Shown here piece by piece: positions 18,646 through 28,268 of a DNA stretch of 64,000 nucleotides. Numbering within the stretch: the first letter of the stretch is position 1; each line of letters begins with the position of its first letter. The notes below the pieces were generated by a model, which was not told the DNA's origin, searched no databases, and was given only the letters and a program-made list of their open reading frames with translations. Origin of the DNA: Rhodanobacter glycinis (GTDB lineage: Bacteria > Pseudomonadota > Gammaproteobacteria > Xanthomonadales > Rhodanobacteraceae); NCBI RefSeq assembly GCF_006438785.1, contig NZ_RCZB01000001.1:693912-757911 (forward strand), given 5' to 3'. The position numbers and the translations under genes were made by a program.

Positions 18646-20595
18646 ATGTGCGGTCTGGCCGGAATCGTTTCGTCACAGCACGGCTACCCTGATGAACGGG
18701 TTCTGCTGGCCATGCGGGATGTTCAGCGTCACCGCGGGCCAGACGAGGCTGGTGTCTATCTGGGTGAAGGCGTCGGGCTCGGCCATCGCCGCCTGTCCAT
18801 CATTGACTTGGCCCACGGCCAGCAACCCATGGTGGATGACAAAGCCCGTCTGGCGTTGATCTACAACGGTGAGCTGTACAACTTCAAGTCGCTCAGAGCC
18901 GAACTGGAAGCGCTGGGTATCTTGTTCACCAGTAACAGCGACACCGAGGTTCTGTTGCGGGCCTGGCAGCAATGGGGTGAAGAGTGTTTGCCGCGCCTGG
19001 TCGGCATGTTTGCGTTCGCCGTGTGGGACGCGCGTGCGCAGCGGGTCTTTCTGGCTCGCGATCAGCTTGGCATCAAGCCGCTCTATTACGGCTTCACAAG
19101 CTCCGGCGACTTGGTGTTTGCTTCCGAGCTCAAGGGGCTGCTGGCGCATCCCGGTGTGGAACGCCAGCTCGATCCACAGGCGCTGGAGGACTATCTGGCA
19201 CTCGGCTACGTGCCGGACCCAAAAAGCATCTATCGCGGGATTTCCAAGCTGCCACCAGGCCATTGGCTGACTTGGCGTGCCGGCGAGCCCGCTCCGACCG
19301 CCCGACAGTACTGGGATGTCCCATTCAAACTTGACACCCAACTGGCCGAAGGCGAGGCATCCGCAAAACTGCGGACGCTGCTGGACGAAGCGGTGGCAAG
19401 CCAGATGATCGCCGACGTGCCGCTTGGAGCATTCCTATCCGGTGGCGTGGATTCCAGCGCCGTGGTGGCGAGCATGAGCCGGGCGTCGCGGCAACCCGTG
19501 CGCACCTGCTCGATCGGCTTCGACCATGATGGTTTCGACGAAACCGTCTATGCGCGGCAGGTCGCCCGGCACCTGCATACGCAACACTTCGAGCAGCGAG
19601 TCAACGCTGACGATTACACGCTCCTCGACACGCTGGCGGCGGTTTATGATGAACCGTTCTCCGACAGCTCGGCGCTGCCCACTTACCGCGTGTGCGAGTT
19701 GGCACGCACTCAGGTGACGGTCGCGCTGTCCGGCGATGGTGGCGACGAAAATTTTGCGGGCTACCGGCGTTACCGCTTGCATGCGTGGGAAAGCGGCCTG
19801 CGCGCACGCTTGCCGCAGTCGTTACGCAAGCCGGTTTTTGGATTATTGGGGAGCATCTATCCCAAGGCCGATTGGGCGCCGCGCCCACTACGTGCCAAGA
19901 CCACGCTGCAGGCCCTTGCCCGCGACAATGTTGAAGCCTATTTTCACAGCGTCAGCACCACGTCGGCGGCGATGCGCCAGCGACTCTACAGTGCGCGCTT
20001 CAAGCGCGAACTCCAGGGTTACAGCGCGCTCTCGGTGTTTCGTTCCCACGCGAACCATGCGCCCACTGACGATCCGCTGCTGCTGGCGCAATACCTGGAC
20101 CTCAAGACCTGGCTGCCTGGCGATATCCTGACCAAGGTGGACCGCGCCAGCATGGCGCATAGCCTCGAAGTCCGCGTGCCTCTGCTCGATCATCGCCTGG
20201 TCGAATGGGCATCCACTTTGCCGCCGGCGTTGAAGCTCAGGGGAAGCACTGGCAAGTACATCCTCAAGAAAGCGCTCGAGCCCGATTTGCCGCACGACGT
20301 GCTCTACCGGGCCAAGATGGGCTTCAGTGTGCCCATGTCGACATGGTTGCGGGGCCCGCTCGCGAAGCACGTTCACGAGGCATTGCTCAACGGCGCAGTT
20401 GCAGAGTGCGGGTATTTCGAGCCGTCCATGCTTGATCGGCTGGTGCGCGAGCATGCAGCTGGTCGCTACGATCACAGCGCAACACTGTGGAGCCTGCTGA
20501 TGCTGGATGCCTTCCTTCGACACATGCAGGAGCCAGCTGTCACCGCCCCTGGCAGACCGGAGGCCAGGATCCTAGCCTCCGGAATACTGTCATGA
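18646..20595 (+). CDS. XrtA-associated AsnB-type amidotransferase
   Basis: A 649-residue glutamine-dependent amidotransferase of the asparagine synthetase B class. MCGLAGIV gives the N-terminal nucleophile C2 of the glutaminase domain. NGELYNF and ARDQLGIKPLYY are standard, and FLSGGVDSSAVV (about 262-273) is the ATP-pyrophosphatase loop. AAGGAG sits 7 bases before the ATG. PEP-CTERM clusters carry this gene next to xrtA, so it probably amidates a uronic acid or other carboxylate of the repeat unit rather than making free asparagine (inference). It is intact, in contrast to the second, cysteine-less homologue at 28370. Confidence 0.93.
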   Translation: MCGLAGIVSSQHGYPDERVLLAMRDVQRHRGPDEAGVYLGEGVGLGHRRLSIIDLAHGQQPMVDDKARLALIYNGELYNFKSLRAELEALGILFTSNSDTEVLLRAWQQWGEECLPRLVGMFAFAVWDARAQRVFLARDQLGIKPLYYGFTSSGDLVFASELKGLLAHPGVERQLDPQALEDYLALGYVPDPKSIYRGISKLPPGHWLTWRAGEPAPTARQYWDVPFKLDTQLAEGEASAKLRTLLDEAVASQMIADVPLGAFLSGGVDSSAVVASMSRASRQPVRTCSIGFDHDGFDETVYARQVARHLHTQHFEQRVNADDYTLLDTLAAVYDEPFSDSSALPTYRVCELARTQVTVALSGDGGDENFAGYRRYRLHAWESGLRARLPQSLRKPVFGLLGSIYPKADWAPRPLRAKTTLQALARDNVEAYFHSVSTTSAAMRQRLYSARFKRELQGYSALSVFRSHANHAPTDDPLLLAQYLDLKTWLPGDILTKVDRASMAHSLEVRVPLLDHRLVEWASTLPPALKLRGSTGKYILKKALEPDLPHDVLYRAKMGFSVPMSTWLRGPLAKHVHEALLNGAVAECGYFEPSMLDRLVREHAAGRYDHSATLWSLLMLDAFLRHMQEPAVTAPGRPEARILASGILS

Positions 20596-20629
20596 ATCAC
20601 TGCGTTCAGGTGCTGGCGGGGGGCATATC

Positions 20630-21955
20630 ATGACCACGGCGTCGATCAATATTGCGGCTGACCAGGTTATGCCGACAGCGACGAAGCCATCCCGCGGGGC
20701 GCTTCGTGGTGCCGCGGTCGAGGGGCTCGTTCCAGCGGGTGGCCAACGCAAGATCCGTCTGCTGGTCTTCACCAGTCTGTATCCGAATGCCGCGCAGCCG
20801 CGCCACGGCGTGTTCGTCGAAGAGAGGTTACGCCATCTCGTGGATTCGGGGCGGATTGCCGCGACTGTGGTGGCGCCGGTGCCATGGTTTCCGTTCCGAA
20901 GTCCGATGTTCGGTGGTTATTCCACGTTTGCCGCCGTGCCCGAGTCCGAAGAACGTTACGGCATCAGGATTTTGCATCCACGCTATCCAGTGATACCAAA
21001 GCTGGGCATGAACATTGCGCCGTTCCTCATGTATCGCGCACTGCTGCCAGTGTTACGGAAACTGCGAACCGCAAGAACCGACTTCGATCTGATTGATGCA
21101 CACTACTTTTATCCCGATGGCGTGGCCGCCGCACGCTTGGGCGCAGCATTAGGCAGGCCTGTCGTGGTTACCGCTCGTGGTACCGACGTCACATGGATAC
21201 CGCGCTACGGTCGCTGCAGACGACAAATCCAGCGGGCTGCAGAGAGCGCGGCTGCCATCGTGACCGTTTCGCAGGCACTGAAGGACACATTGGCGACCTT
21301 GGGTGTGAATCCCGGGAAGATGACGGTCTTGCGCAACGGGGTGGATCTGGAACGCTTCGGGCCCCGCGACCGCACTGCGATACGAGCCAGGTTGGGTCTG
21401 CAGGGCCCCGTCTGGTTGACGGTGGGTAATCTGATCGAATTGAAGGGAGTAGACATCGCCATCGAGGCGCTTGCGCAGGTGCCGGATAACACGTTGTTGA
21501 TCGCCGGTGCCGGACCGGAAGAGCACAAGTTGCGTCGACTGGTGGAAAGGCTCGGTCTAGTCGCGCGCGTGCGCTTCCTCGGCGAGGTCCCCCAGGCCGA
21601 GCTATGCAGTTACTACAACGCTGCGGATGCACTGGTGCTTGCATCAAGCCGCGAAGGCATGCCCAACGTGGTGCTGGAGGCCATGGCTTGCGGCACACCG
21701 GTGGTTGCCACGCCGGTCGGTGGCGTACCGGAACTGATCACAGCTCCCGAGGCAGGAGAGCTGATGCGCGAGCGCAGTCCGAAGGCCCTGGTACGGGCGT
21801 GGACCATGTTGCAAACGCGCAAACCAGACCGTGTTGCGACGCGCCAATTTGCCGAACGCCTGGGGTGGCATTCGGTGATCGAGGCACAGTGCGCGCTTTA
21901 TGCGCGCGTGCTTTCGGCTCGTGCTGCGGGTGCAAGGATGGGATCTGCATCATGA
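20630..21955 (+). CDS. Glycosyltransferase, GT4 family
   Basis: A 441-residue GT-B glycosyltransferase. After a ~40-residue leader it reads LLVFTSLYPNAAQPRHGVFVEER, a common start in EPS GT4 enzymes. The donor site shows LRNGVDLERF, VGNLIELKGVDIAIEA and SSREGMPNVVLEAMACGTPVVAT. The long leader may mean a later true start (for example around residue 14 or 40). It overlaps the next glycosyltransferase by four bases (ATGA). Confidence 0.9.
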   Translation: MTTASINIAADQVMPTATKPSRGALRGAAVEGLVPAGGQRKIRLLVFTSLYPNAAQPRHGVFVEERLRHLVDSGRIAATVVAPVPWFPFRSPMFGGYSTFAAVPESEERYGIRILHPRYPVIPKLGMNIAPFLMYRALLPVLRKLRTARTDFDLIDAHYFYPDGVAAARLGAALGRPVVVTARGTDVTWIPRYGRCRRQIQRAAESAAAIVTVSQALKDTLATLGVNPGKMTVLRNGVDLERFGPRDRTAIRARLGLQGPVWLTVGNLIELKGVDIAIEALAQVPDNTLLIAGAGPEEHKLRRLVERLGLVARVRFLGEVPQAELCSYYNAADALVLASSREGMPNVVLEAMACGTPVVATPVGGVPELITAPEAGELMRERSPKALVRAWTMLQTRKPDRVATRQFAERLGWHSVIEAQCALYARVLSARAAGARMGSAS

Positions 21956-23256
21956 GCAAAATGTCGAGTATCGCGCGACCGCCCGACGATTCCCGCACAT
22001 CGGCCGCCGACCGACCGTTGCGCATCTTGCATGTGCTCGATCATTCGCTGCCCTTGCATAGCGGCTATACGTTTCGGACGCTCGCCATCCTGGGCCAGCA
22101 GAGGGCGCTTGGCTGGGAAACGATACAACTGACTGGTCCCAAGCAAGGCAGTGGTCGGCAGCGTGAGGAACAGATCGACGACTGGATTTTCCACCGGACG
22201 CCGTCGGCGTCTGCACTCGCCGCGAAGCTGCCGCTGCTCAGATATCGCTATCTGATGAAAGCGCTACAGACCAGACTTGCCGAAGTGGTGGCCAAAGTGT
22301 GCCCCGACATCATCCACGCGCACTCACCGGTGCTCAACGCGTTCCCCGCGCTCGCAGTTGGCCGGGCCGCCCGTATCCCGGTGGTGTATGAGGTTCGCGC
22401 ATTCTGGGAAGACGCGGCAGTCGACCAGGGAACGGCGCGCGAGTGGGGCCCCCGGTATCGCTTGACGCGCGCCATGGAATCGCGTGCCCTGCAGCGAGCG
22501 GACGCCGTGACCACGATCTGTGACGGCTTGCGCGGCGACATGTTGAAGCGCGGGATTCCCGCCGACAAGATCACGGTGATTCCCAACGCCGTGGATTTGT
22601 CCCTGTTCCGTTTCACCGATACGGCGGATACAGAGTTGTTGCAGAAATATGGACTCACGCCCGGGCACACGCTGGGGTTTGCCGGCTCGTTCTATGCCTA
22701 TGAAGGACTCGACGCGTTGCTCCGCGCGATGCCGCTGGTGCTCCGCGAGGTACCGCAGGCGCGCCTTCTTTTGTTGGGTGGCGGTCCGCAGGAAGACGAT
22801 CTACAGGCGCTGGCTTCCCAGCTTGGCCTCGAGCGCGCCGTGCATTTCGCAGGGCGCGTGCCGCACAACGAAATGACCCGCTATTACAGCGCGATGGATG
22901 TCATGGTCTATCCGCGGGTTTCGCGGCGTCTGACGGAATTGGTGACGCCGCTGAAACCGCTCGAGGCAATGGCCATGGGCAAGCTGGTGGTGGCCTCGGA
23001 TGTAGGCGGCCACCGGGAGCTGATACGCGATGGTCACAATGGTCGTCTTTTTCCCGCGGGGTCGGTCGATGCTCTTGCGCGTTGTTTGATCAACCTGCTG
23101 AAAACGCCGGAGACCTGGGGCGGGATGATAACCAACGGCCGAGCGTATGTAGCCGGCGAACGCACCTGGGAGGCAAGCGTGGAACGCTATCGTGCGGTTT
23201 ATGCCAACGTGCTCTACCGCCACCCGCAGGGCGAGAGGAAAGCTGATGGCCGTTGA
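21952..23256 (+). CDS. Exosortase A-associated glycosyltransferase, GT4 (Daro_2409-like)
   Basis: A 434-residue GT-B enzyme. The N-terminal domain carries LRILHVLDHSLPLHSGYTFR, the hallmark of an exosortase A-associated subfamily. Later motifs are IPNAVDLSLF, GFAGSFYAYEGLDALL and RVSRRLTELVTPLKPLEAMA. The ATG sits in the stop of the preceding gene. The longer upstream open frame (from 21604) only overlaps the previous coding sequence and is rejected. Acts on the cytoplasmic side of the assembly line. Confidence 0.92.
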   Translation: MSKMSSIARPPDDSRTSAADRPLRILHVLDHSLPLHSGYTFRTLAILGQQRALGWETIQLTGPKQGSGRQREEQIDDWIFHRTPSASALAAKLPLLRYRYLMKALQTRLAEVVAKVCPDIIHAHSPVLNAFPALAVGRAARIPVVYEVRAFWEDAAVDQGTAREWGPRYRLTRAMESRALQRADAVTTICDGLRGDMLKRGIPADKITVIPNAVDLSLFRFTDTADTELLQKYGLTPGHTLGFAGSFYAYEGLDALLRAMPLVLREVPQARLLLLGGGPQEDDLQALASQLGLERAVHFAGRVPHNEMTRYYSAMDVMVYPRVSRRLTELVTPLKPLEAMAMGKLVVASDVGGHRELIRDGHNGRLFPAGSVDALARCLINLLKTPETWGGMITNGRAYVAGERTWEASVERYRAVYANVLYRHPQGERKADGR

Positions 23257-24451
23257 TGTACCCGCGGTGGTCGTTGGTGCTGGGGTCAATGGCCTGGGCG
23301 TGGCACGTAGCCTGGCGGTCGAGGGAGTGCGGGTCTGGCTGCTGGATTCCGAAGCCAACCGCCCGGAAATGCACACTCGCGCGGCGAATGCCGTGACCGT
23401 GCGTGCCTTGCATGGCGAAGCATTGGTTGAAGAGCTGGTGCGCCTGGCTGCGGCACAGTTTGCAGGTATGCGCCCGGTGTTGCTGCTGACCCAGGAAGAA
23501 AGCGTCAAGACCGTCTCGCACCATCGCGAGCGGCTGTCGGCTCTTTACCGTTTCAGCCTGCCGACCGTGGACATGGTAGATATTTTGCAGCACAAGGAGG
23601 GCTTCCAGCGTCTTGCCGAAAAGCTCGGCGGTCCGATTCCGCCGCTGGTGCACGTCCGTATGCTCGCGGACCTGCCCGCGATCGAGAAGCTGCGTTATCC
23701 CGTGGTGATCAAACCCGGCGAGCGGAATATCGAATACGGGCGGATATTCAAGAAGGCTTACCGCGTGGAAAGCGCATCGGCAGGCATGGATCTGATCCGC
23801 CGCATTCTCATGGTGATGACCGACGTCGTGGTGCAGGAGTGGATCGAGGGGCCGGATGCAAATATTTATTTTTGCCTGCAATATCTGGACGGGCAGGGAC
23901 AGCTTGCCGCGTCATTCACCGGCCGAAAAATCCGCTCCTGGCCTCCGCAGGTCGGTGGTACCGCGAGTTGCGTCGTGGCCCCGGAAGTCCATGACGAACT
24001 CTCCGCCATGACTGCACGATTTTTTCAGGCGGCAGGCGTGATCGGGATGGCCAGCATGGAATACAAGCGCGACGCACGCAGTGGGGAATTCCGGATGGTG
24101 GAACCCACAGTCGGGCGCACGGACTACCAGGAAGAAGTGGCAACCTTGAACGGCATCAATCTGCCGTATGCGGCCTGGTGTTGCGAGCTTGGCCGACCGT
24201 TCCCGGCACCTGTTATGAGAGAGCGGCCCGTGGTATGGCGTGTGCGCTCCGAGGATCTGCAATCGGCAGTCGCACAAGGCCAGCCACTCAAGCAAGGTTA
24301 TCCGCGCGGTGGTTACGTGGCCGATGCCTTGTGGCGCTGGGATGACCCGATGCCGTTCGTGGTGCAGCGTTTGCGACGCGTTGTGGGCTCGCTGCGAAGC
24401 CGGACTTCAAAGATGATGGGCGGGTCGCCAGCGGCCGGGAGCAAGTCGTGA
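23246..24451 (+). CDS. ATP-grasp ligase-like protein in EPS cluster
   Basis: A 401-residue enzyme whose start (VVVGAGVNGLGVARSL) is a Rossmann-like preATP-grasp domain. The ATP-grasp part has YPVVIKPGE, VVVQEWIEG and MEYKRDARSGEFRMVEPTVGR, the last holding the acidic metal ligands. ATP-grasp ligases join a carboxylate to an amine or thiol through an acylphosphate. In this setting it could attach an amino acid to a uronate of the glycan; this is inference. It overlaps its upstream neighbour by 11 bases and its downstream neighbour by four. Confidence 0.82.
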   Translation: MAVDVPAVVVGAGVNGLGVARSLAVEGVRVWLLDSEANRPEMHTRAANAVTVRALHGEALVEELVRLAAAQFAGMRPVLLLTQEESVKTVSHHRERLSALYRFSLPTVDMVDILQHKEGFQRLAEKLGGPIPPLVHVRMLADLPAIEKLRYPVVIKPGERNIEYGRIFKKAYRVESASAGMDLIRRILMVMTDVVVQEWIEGPDANIYFCLQYLDGQGQLAASFTGRKIRSWPPQVGGTASCVVAPEVHDELSAMTARFFQAAGVIGMASMEYKRDARSGEFRMVEPTVGRTDYQEEVATLNGINLPYAAWCCELGRPFPAPVMRERPVVWRVRSEDLQSAVAQGQPLKQGYPRGGYVADALWRWDDPMPFVVQRLRRVVGSLRSRTSKMMGGSPAAGSKS

Positions 24452-25563
24452 GTGCAGTTGCCGAATTCCTTTCCAGACGACGGACGCGCCCCGCGGCGGA
24501 CGCACGCAGCGGACTGCAAGCGGCGGCAGAGTGGCTGGCACATGCGCAGGACGCCAGCGGCTGCGGCGGTGTCAGCGCTTCCTACGATGCGGCCAAACGT
24601 CAGTGGACAGGCGCCTATCCGGAAACCACCGGCTACATCATACCAACGTTTTTCCGCTATGCAGATTTCTCGGGCAATGACGAATATCGTCAACGAGCCG
24701 TGCGCATGGCGGCCTGGGAATCCGACATCCAGCTTCCCGACGGTGGCGTTCGCGCCGGCACGATGGATGCCACGCAGGTCGTGCCGACCATCTTCAATAC
24801 CGGCCAGGTATTGTTCGGCTGGCTGTCTGCCTGGCAGCATACGGGTGACGCGCGCTTTCGAGACTCAGCTGCGCGCGCGGCCGATTGGCTGGTAGCCGCC
24901 CAGGATCCAGATGGTGCCTGGCGGCGCTTCGCTTCGCCGTTTTCCGCGCACGCCTTGAATACCTACAACACCCGCGTCGCCTTCGCGCTGGCCAAGGCAG
25001 GCCGCGCACTGCAGGAACCGCGTTATCTGGATGCATCCGTGCGCAATGTGCAGTGGGCGCTTACCCAGATGCATCCCAATGGCTGGTTGGAAAACAACGA
25101 TCTGGAGGACAACGATCGGCCGCTCACGCATACCATCGCGTACGCCACACGCGGCATTCTGGAAGTCGGTGTGATCGCTGGCCAAGGCAGCTTCGTGGAA
25201 GTGGCAGCACGCATGGCCCGAGCGGTAGCGCAGAGCCAGCGCCGCGACGGCGCGCTGCCCGGGCGTCTCGATTCCGCCTGGCGTCCGGCAAGCCGCTGGA
25301 CGTGTGTCACCGGAAATGCGCAAATGGCCATCATCTGGCAGCGTCTGGCGGCGGAAACCGGCGATCACGCCTGGAAGCCAGCGGCAGAAAATGTCATCCG
25401 CTTCAATTTGTCGATTCAAAACCTGACCGCAATCGATGCGGGAGTACGTGGCGGAATGCCAGGCTCGTACCCGCGCTCAGGTGGCTACATGAAGAACCGC
25501 TATCCAAACTGGGCAGCCAAATTCTTCATGGACGCGCTCATGCTGCAACTGGAAGCGAGCTAG
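24448..25563 (+). CDS. Six-hairpin (alpha/alpha)-toroid enzyme in EPS cluster
   Basis: A 371-residue protein of repeated helical hairpins, each with a G-D/aromatic pattern: WLAHAQDASGCGG, WESDIQLPDGG, WLVAAQDPDGAW, ALTQMHPNGW, AQSQRRDGALPG. This is the six-hairpin glycosidase/lyase fold. No signal peptide is visible, so it may act on cytoplasmic lipid-linked oligosaccharide or be exported otherwise. A role in trimming or epimerising the chain is possible, as toroids include glycuronan lyases and epimerases. GTG start overlaps the ATP-grasp stop. Confidence 0.75.
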   Translation: MSAVAEFLSRRRTRPAADARSGLQAAAEWLAHAQDASGCGGVSASYDAAKRQWTGAYPETTGYIIPTFFRYADFSGNDEYRQRAVRMAAWESDIQLPDGGVRAGTMDATQVVPTIFNTGQVLFGWLSAWQHTGDARFRDSAARAADWLVAAQDPDGAWRRFASPFSAHALNTYNTRVAFALAKAGRALQEPRYLDASVRNVQWALTQMHPNGWLENNDLEDNDRPLTHTIAYATRGILEVGVIAGQGSFVEVAARMARAVAQSQRRDGALPGRLDSAWRPASRWTCVTGNAQMAIIWQRLAAETGDHAWKPAAENVIRFNLSIQNLTAIDAGVRGGMPGSYPRSGGYMKNRYPNWAAKFFMDALMLQLEAS

Positions 25564-25567
25564 CGAC

Positions 25568-26887
25568 ATGCGCGACATCGCCCTTGCCTTGTTCATCTTC
25601 GGAATGCTTCCCTACATCCTGGTACGCCCCTACGTGGGCCTGCTCATATGGTCCTGGCTCGGCTACATGAACCCCAACCGGCTGTGCTATGGCTTTGCCA
25701 TCAGCTTTCCCTGGGTGCATCTGGTTGCCATTGTCACGCTCTTGAGCTTGCTGTTTAGCAAGGAGAGCAAAAGAATCCCATGGTCTACCACCAGCGTGCT
25801 GCTGATGATGTTCCTGCTTTGGACGGGACTGACCACTGTCTTTGCAGTACTGCCCAATGCAGCTTGGAACAAGTGGGAAGAATTCGCGAAAGTTCTGGTC
25901 ATGGTGTTTGTAACCTTGGTCCTCGTCAACAGTCGCGAGCGCATGCACTGGCTCGTATGGATGATTGTGGTTTCGCTGGGGTTTTATGGGGTCAAGGGTG
26001 GCGCGTTCACGATACTCGGAGGCGGAGTCAATCATGTACTTGGGCCACCTTCCAGTTTCATCGCCGACAATAATGCCTTGGCGCTCGCACTGTGCATGAC
26101 GCTGCCGTTTATGCGCTACTTGCAGCTTCATTCTGCACGGAAATTCGTACGTCTCGGCCTGGCCTTGGCCATGCTGCTTACCGGCGTCGCGATACTGGGG
26201 ACCTATTCGCGAGGCGGTCTGATTGCTCTGACGATAGTCTGTGGCGCGTTGTTCTTGAAGAGCCGGCGCCGGTTGGCCGTCGCTGTAATCGTCGTCGCAG
26301 TGGGCCTCACCGCCTCTCATTTCATGCCGGACAAATGGGTCGACCGAATGGGCACCTTGCAGGACGCCCAGCAGACCGGTTCAGGAGTAACGCGAATTCA
26401 GTCGTACGAGTTTGCGGCCAACGTTGCGCTGCACCGTCCGTTGCTGGGAGGCGGCTTCAATGTGTACCAGAGCGACTCGATGTGGCAGCAGTATGGACCG
26501 CCGGACGCGATACCCCGTGCCATACACAGCATCTATTTCCGGGTTTTGGGCGAACAAGGTTTCCCCGGATTGTTTTTATTCCTGGCGCTGCTGTTCGTAA
26601 GCTGGAGGACTTGCAGCCGGGTGCGGAAACAGACGCGCCAAATTCCGGAAGAGAGGTGGGCCTTCGATCTGGCGTCCATGCTGCAGGTTTCCGTGGTTGC
26701 GTTCATGACGGGGGGGGCTTTCCTACCCATGGGTTATTTCGACCTGGCCTATCAGTTGATGGCACTGTGCGCGATTCTTGAACTCCATGTGCGGCAGCGC
26801 GCAAGCCAACCCGCAGAGGCACATCGCCACGACAGCGCCGATATGCGTTTGCGGTCAATGGCCACACACAAAGCGTTGCCGGAGTAA
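25568..26887 (+). CDS. O-antigen ligase/Wzy-like protein, exosortase A type
   Basis: A 439-residue integral membrane protein with about ten helices and a large periplasmic loop. It starts DIALALFIFGMLPYILVRPYVG, a hallmark of the exosortase A-associated O-ligase subfamily. The loop carries the Wzy_C signature region TYSRGG (near 215) and HSIYFRVLGEQGFPGL (around 320). Candidate for polymerising the repeat units or ligating glycan to a protein or lipid acceptor. It lies 4 bp after the toroid gene. Confidence 0.9.
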   Translation: MRDIALALFIFGMLPYILVRPYVGLLIWSWLGYMNPNRLCYGFAISFPWVHLVAIVTLLSLLFSKESKRIPWSTTSVLLMMFLLWTGLTTVFAVLPNAAWNKWEEFAKVLVMVFVTLVLVNSRERMHWLVWMIVVSLGFYGVKGGAFTILGGGVNHVLGPPSSFIADNNALALALCMTLPFMRYLQLHSARKFVRLGLALAMLLTGVAILGTYSRGGLIALTIVCGALFLKSRRRLAVAVIVVAVGLTASHFMPDKWVDRMGTLQDAQQTGSGVTRIQSYEFAANVALHRPLLGGGFNVYQSDSMWQQYGPPDAIPRAIHSIYFRVLGEQGFPGLFLFLALLFVSWRTCSRVRKQTRQIPEERWAFDLASMLQVSVVAFMTGGAFLPMGYFDLAYQLMALCAILELHVRQRASQPAEAHRHDSADMRLRSMATHKALPE

Positions 26888-26890
26888 TGC

Positions 26891-28129
26891 GTGAAGCGCG
26901 TGCTGATGATTGCGTTCCACTTCCCTCCGGTAGCCATGGGCAGCGGGCACCTTCGTACTCTGGGCTTCGTCCGGTATTTGCCCGCGCGGGGCTGGGAACC
27001 TACCGTGCTGTCGGCGAACGCAGCGGCTTTCCCTCGCGTCGATGCCGAAAACCTGAAGTTGATTCCCGACGACTGCCGCGTCCACCGCGCGTTCGCGCTG
27101 GACGTGCGGCGGCATTTGTCCATCCGCGGGAGGTACCCCGGATTCCTGGCGCAGCCGGATGGCTGGGCCTCCTGGTGGCCGGCGGCAGTAGCACAGGGAT
27201 TGCAACTGATCCACCGCCACCAGATCAGTGCGATCTGGTCCACATATCCGATCATGACCGCGCACTGCATCGCCCATACGTTGAGTCGCATGACAGGGTT
27301 GCCATGGGTAGCGGATTTCAGAGACCCGGTCGTGAATTCCGTGGAAGCGGGAAACCGGTTTTCCGTCTCGTCGCAAAAACGTTGGGAGCAGCGTGTGCTG
27401 GCTCACGCAACTCGCACGACGTTCACCACTCCAGGGGCCATGCGCGGTTACGCCGAACAGTATCCGCAGGCATTCCTGGATGGCCGCTTGGTCGTGATCC
27501 CAAACGGTTACGATGAGACAACATTTTCGGATCTGCCGGTGGCCGTGGACCGTCAACCCCGTCGGCCGCTACGGCTGCTGCATAGCGGCATTCTGTATCC
27601 CGAAGGGCGGAACCCGTTGCCGTTCTTTAACGCGCTCGCGGATCTTAAAGCTGCAGGAGCATTGAGCGAGGAGGATGTGGCGATCATGCTGCGTGCCAGC
27701 GGTTCTGAAGCCATGTACACCGAGGAAATACGACGGCGTGGTCTCGACCGGATGATTACGCTCGCGCCGCCGATATCCAATCGGGAAGCACTGCACGAGC
27801 AGTTTGACGCAGACGCCCTGTTGCTGTTCCAGGGTCGCCAATACGATCGCCAGATTCCAGCGAAAGCCTATGAGTACCTGCGCATCGGTCGCCCGATTTT
27901 TGCGCTGGTCGGTGAGGATGGGGATACGGCGGCGTTGTTGCGTCGTGCAGGCGGTGCCACGCTGGTGCCTCCGGACGATGTTGCCGCGATCGCGGGAGGA
28001 CTTTGCGAATTCGTCCAGGCATTGCGCGACGAGCGCGCTCCAGCGGCGAACGCAAGTGTCGTGCAGGAGTATTCAAGGCACCATGGTGCGGTATTGCTCG
28101 CGAGCTTGCTTGACGAGGTCGTCGTCTGA
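26891..28129 (+). CDS. Glycosyltransferase, GT4-like
   Basis: A 412-residue GT-B enzyme that begins with a GTG: KRVLMIAFHFPPVAMGSGHLRTLGF. The donor half has VIPNGYDETTF, RLLHSGILYPEGRNPLPF and IPAKAYEYLRIGRPIFALV. The last motif (KxYEYLAxGRPI) is typical of GT4 enzymes that end EPS operons. It is the last member of the tightly packed core operon; after it the packing loosens. Confidence 0.9.
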   Translation: MKRVLMIAFHFPPVAMGSGHLRTLGFVRYLPARGWEPTVLSANAAAFPRVDAENLKLIPDDCRVHRAFALDVRRHLSIRGRYPGFLAQPDGWASWWPAAVAQGLQLIHRHQISAIWSTYPIMTAHCIAHTLSRMTGLPWVADFRDPVVNSVEAGNRFSVSSQKRWEQRVLAHATRTTFTTPGAMRGYAEQYPQAFLDGRLVVIPNGYDETTFSDLPVAVDRQPRRPLRLLHSGILYPEGRNPLPFFNALADLKAAGALSEEDVAIMLRASGSEAMYTEEIRRRGLDRMITLAPPISNREALHEQFDADALLLFQGRQYDRQIPAKAYEYLRIGRPIFALVGEDGDTAALLRRAGGATLVPPDDVAAIAGGLCEFVQALRDERAPAANASVVQEYSRHHGAVLLASLLDEVVV

Positions 28130-28145
28130 AGCCAGAGGCTGGGAC

Positions 28146-28232
28146 ATGGTCAGCTTGTCCGACAGGATTCCATTGGCTGGCGCCGAAAGAAGCCTTTGGG
28201 TCGGAAATACTGATCTCCCGGACGGCCGCTGA
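28146..28232 (+). CDS. Possible 28-residue ORF upstream of Asn-synthase-like gene
   Basis: Reads MVSLSDRIPLAGAERSLWVG and ends NTDLPDGR. AGAGG lies seven bases before the ATG. It starts 16 bases after the glycosyltransferase stop and is followed by a second tiny ORF. No homologue is recognised. It could be a chance frame, the end of a decayed gene, or a short product. Low confidence. Confidence 0.25.
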   Translation: MVSLSDRIPLAGAERSLWVGNTDLPDGR

Positions 28233-28268
28233 CTTTGCCCGTCAGGGAACAAGTCGAGGCAAGTGTCG

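Noticed and set aside
21604..23256. 550-residue glycosyltransferase starting at 21604
   Set aside because: The first ~116 codons only read through the previous gene in another frame; the GT fold and family start begin at 21952.
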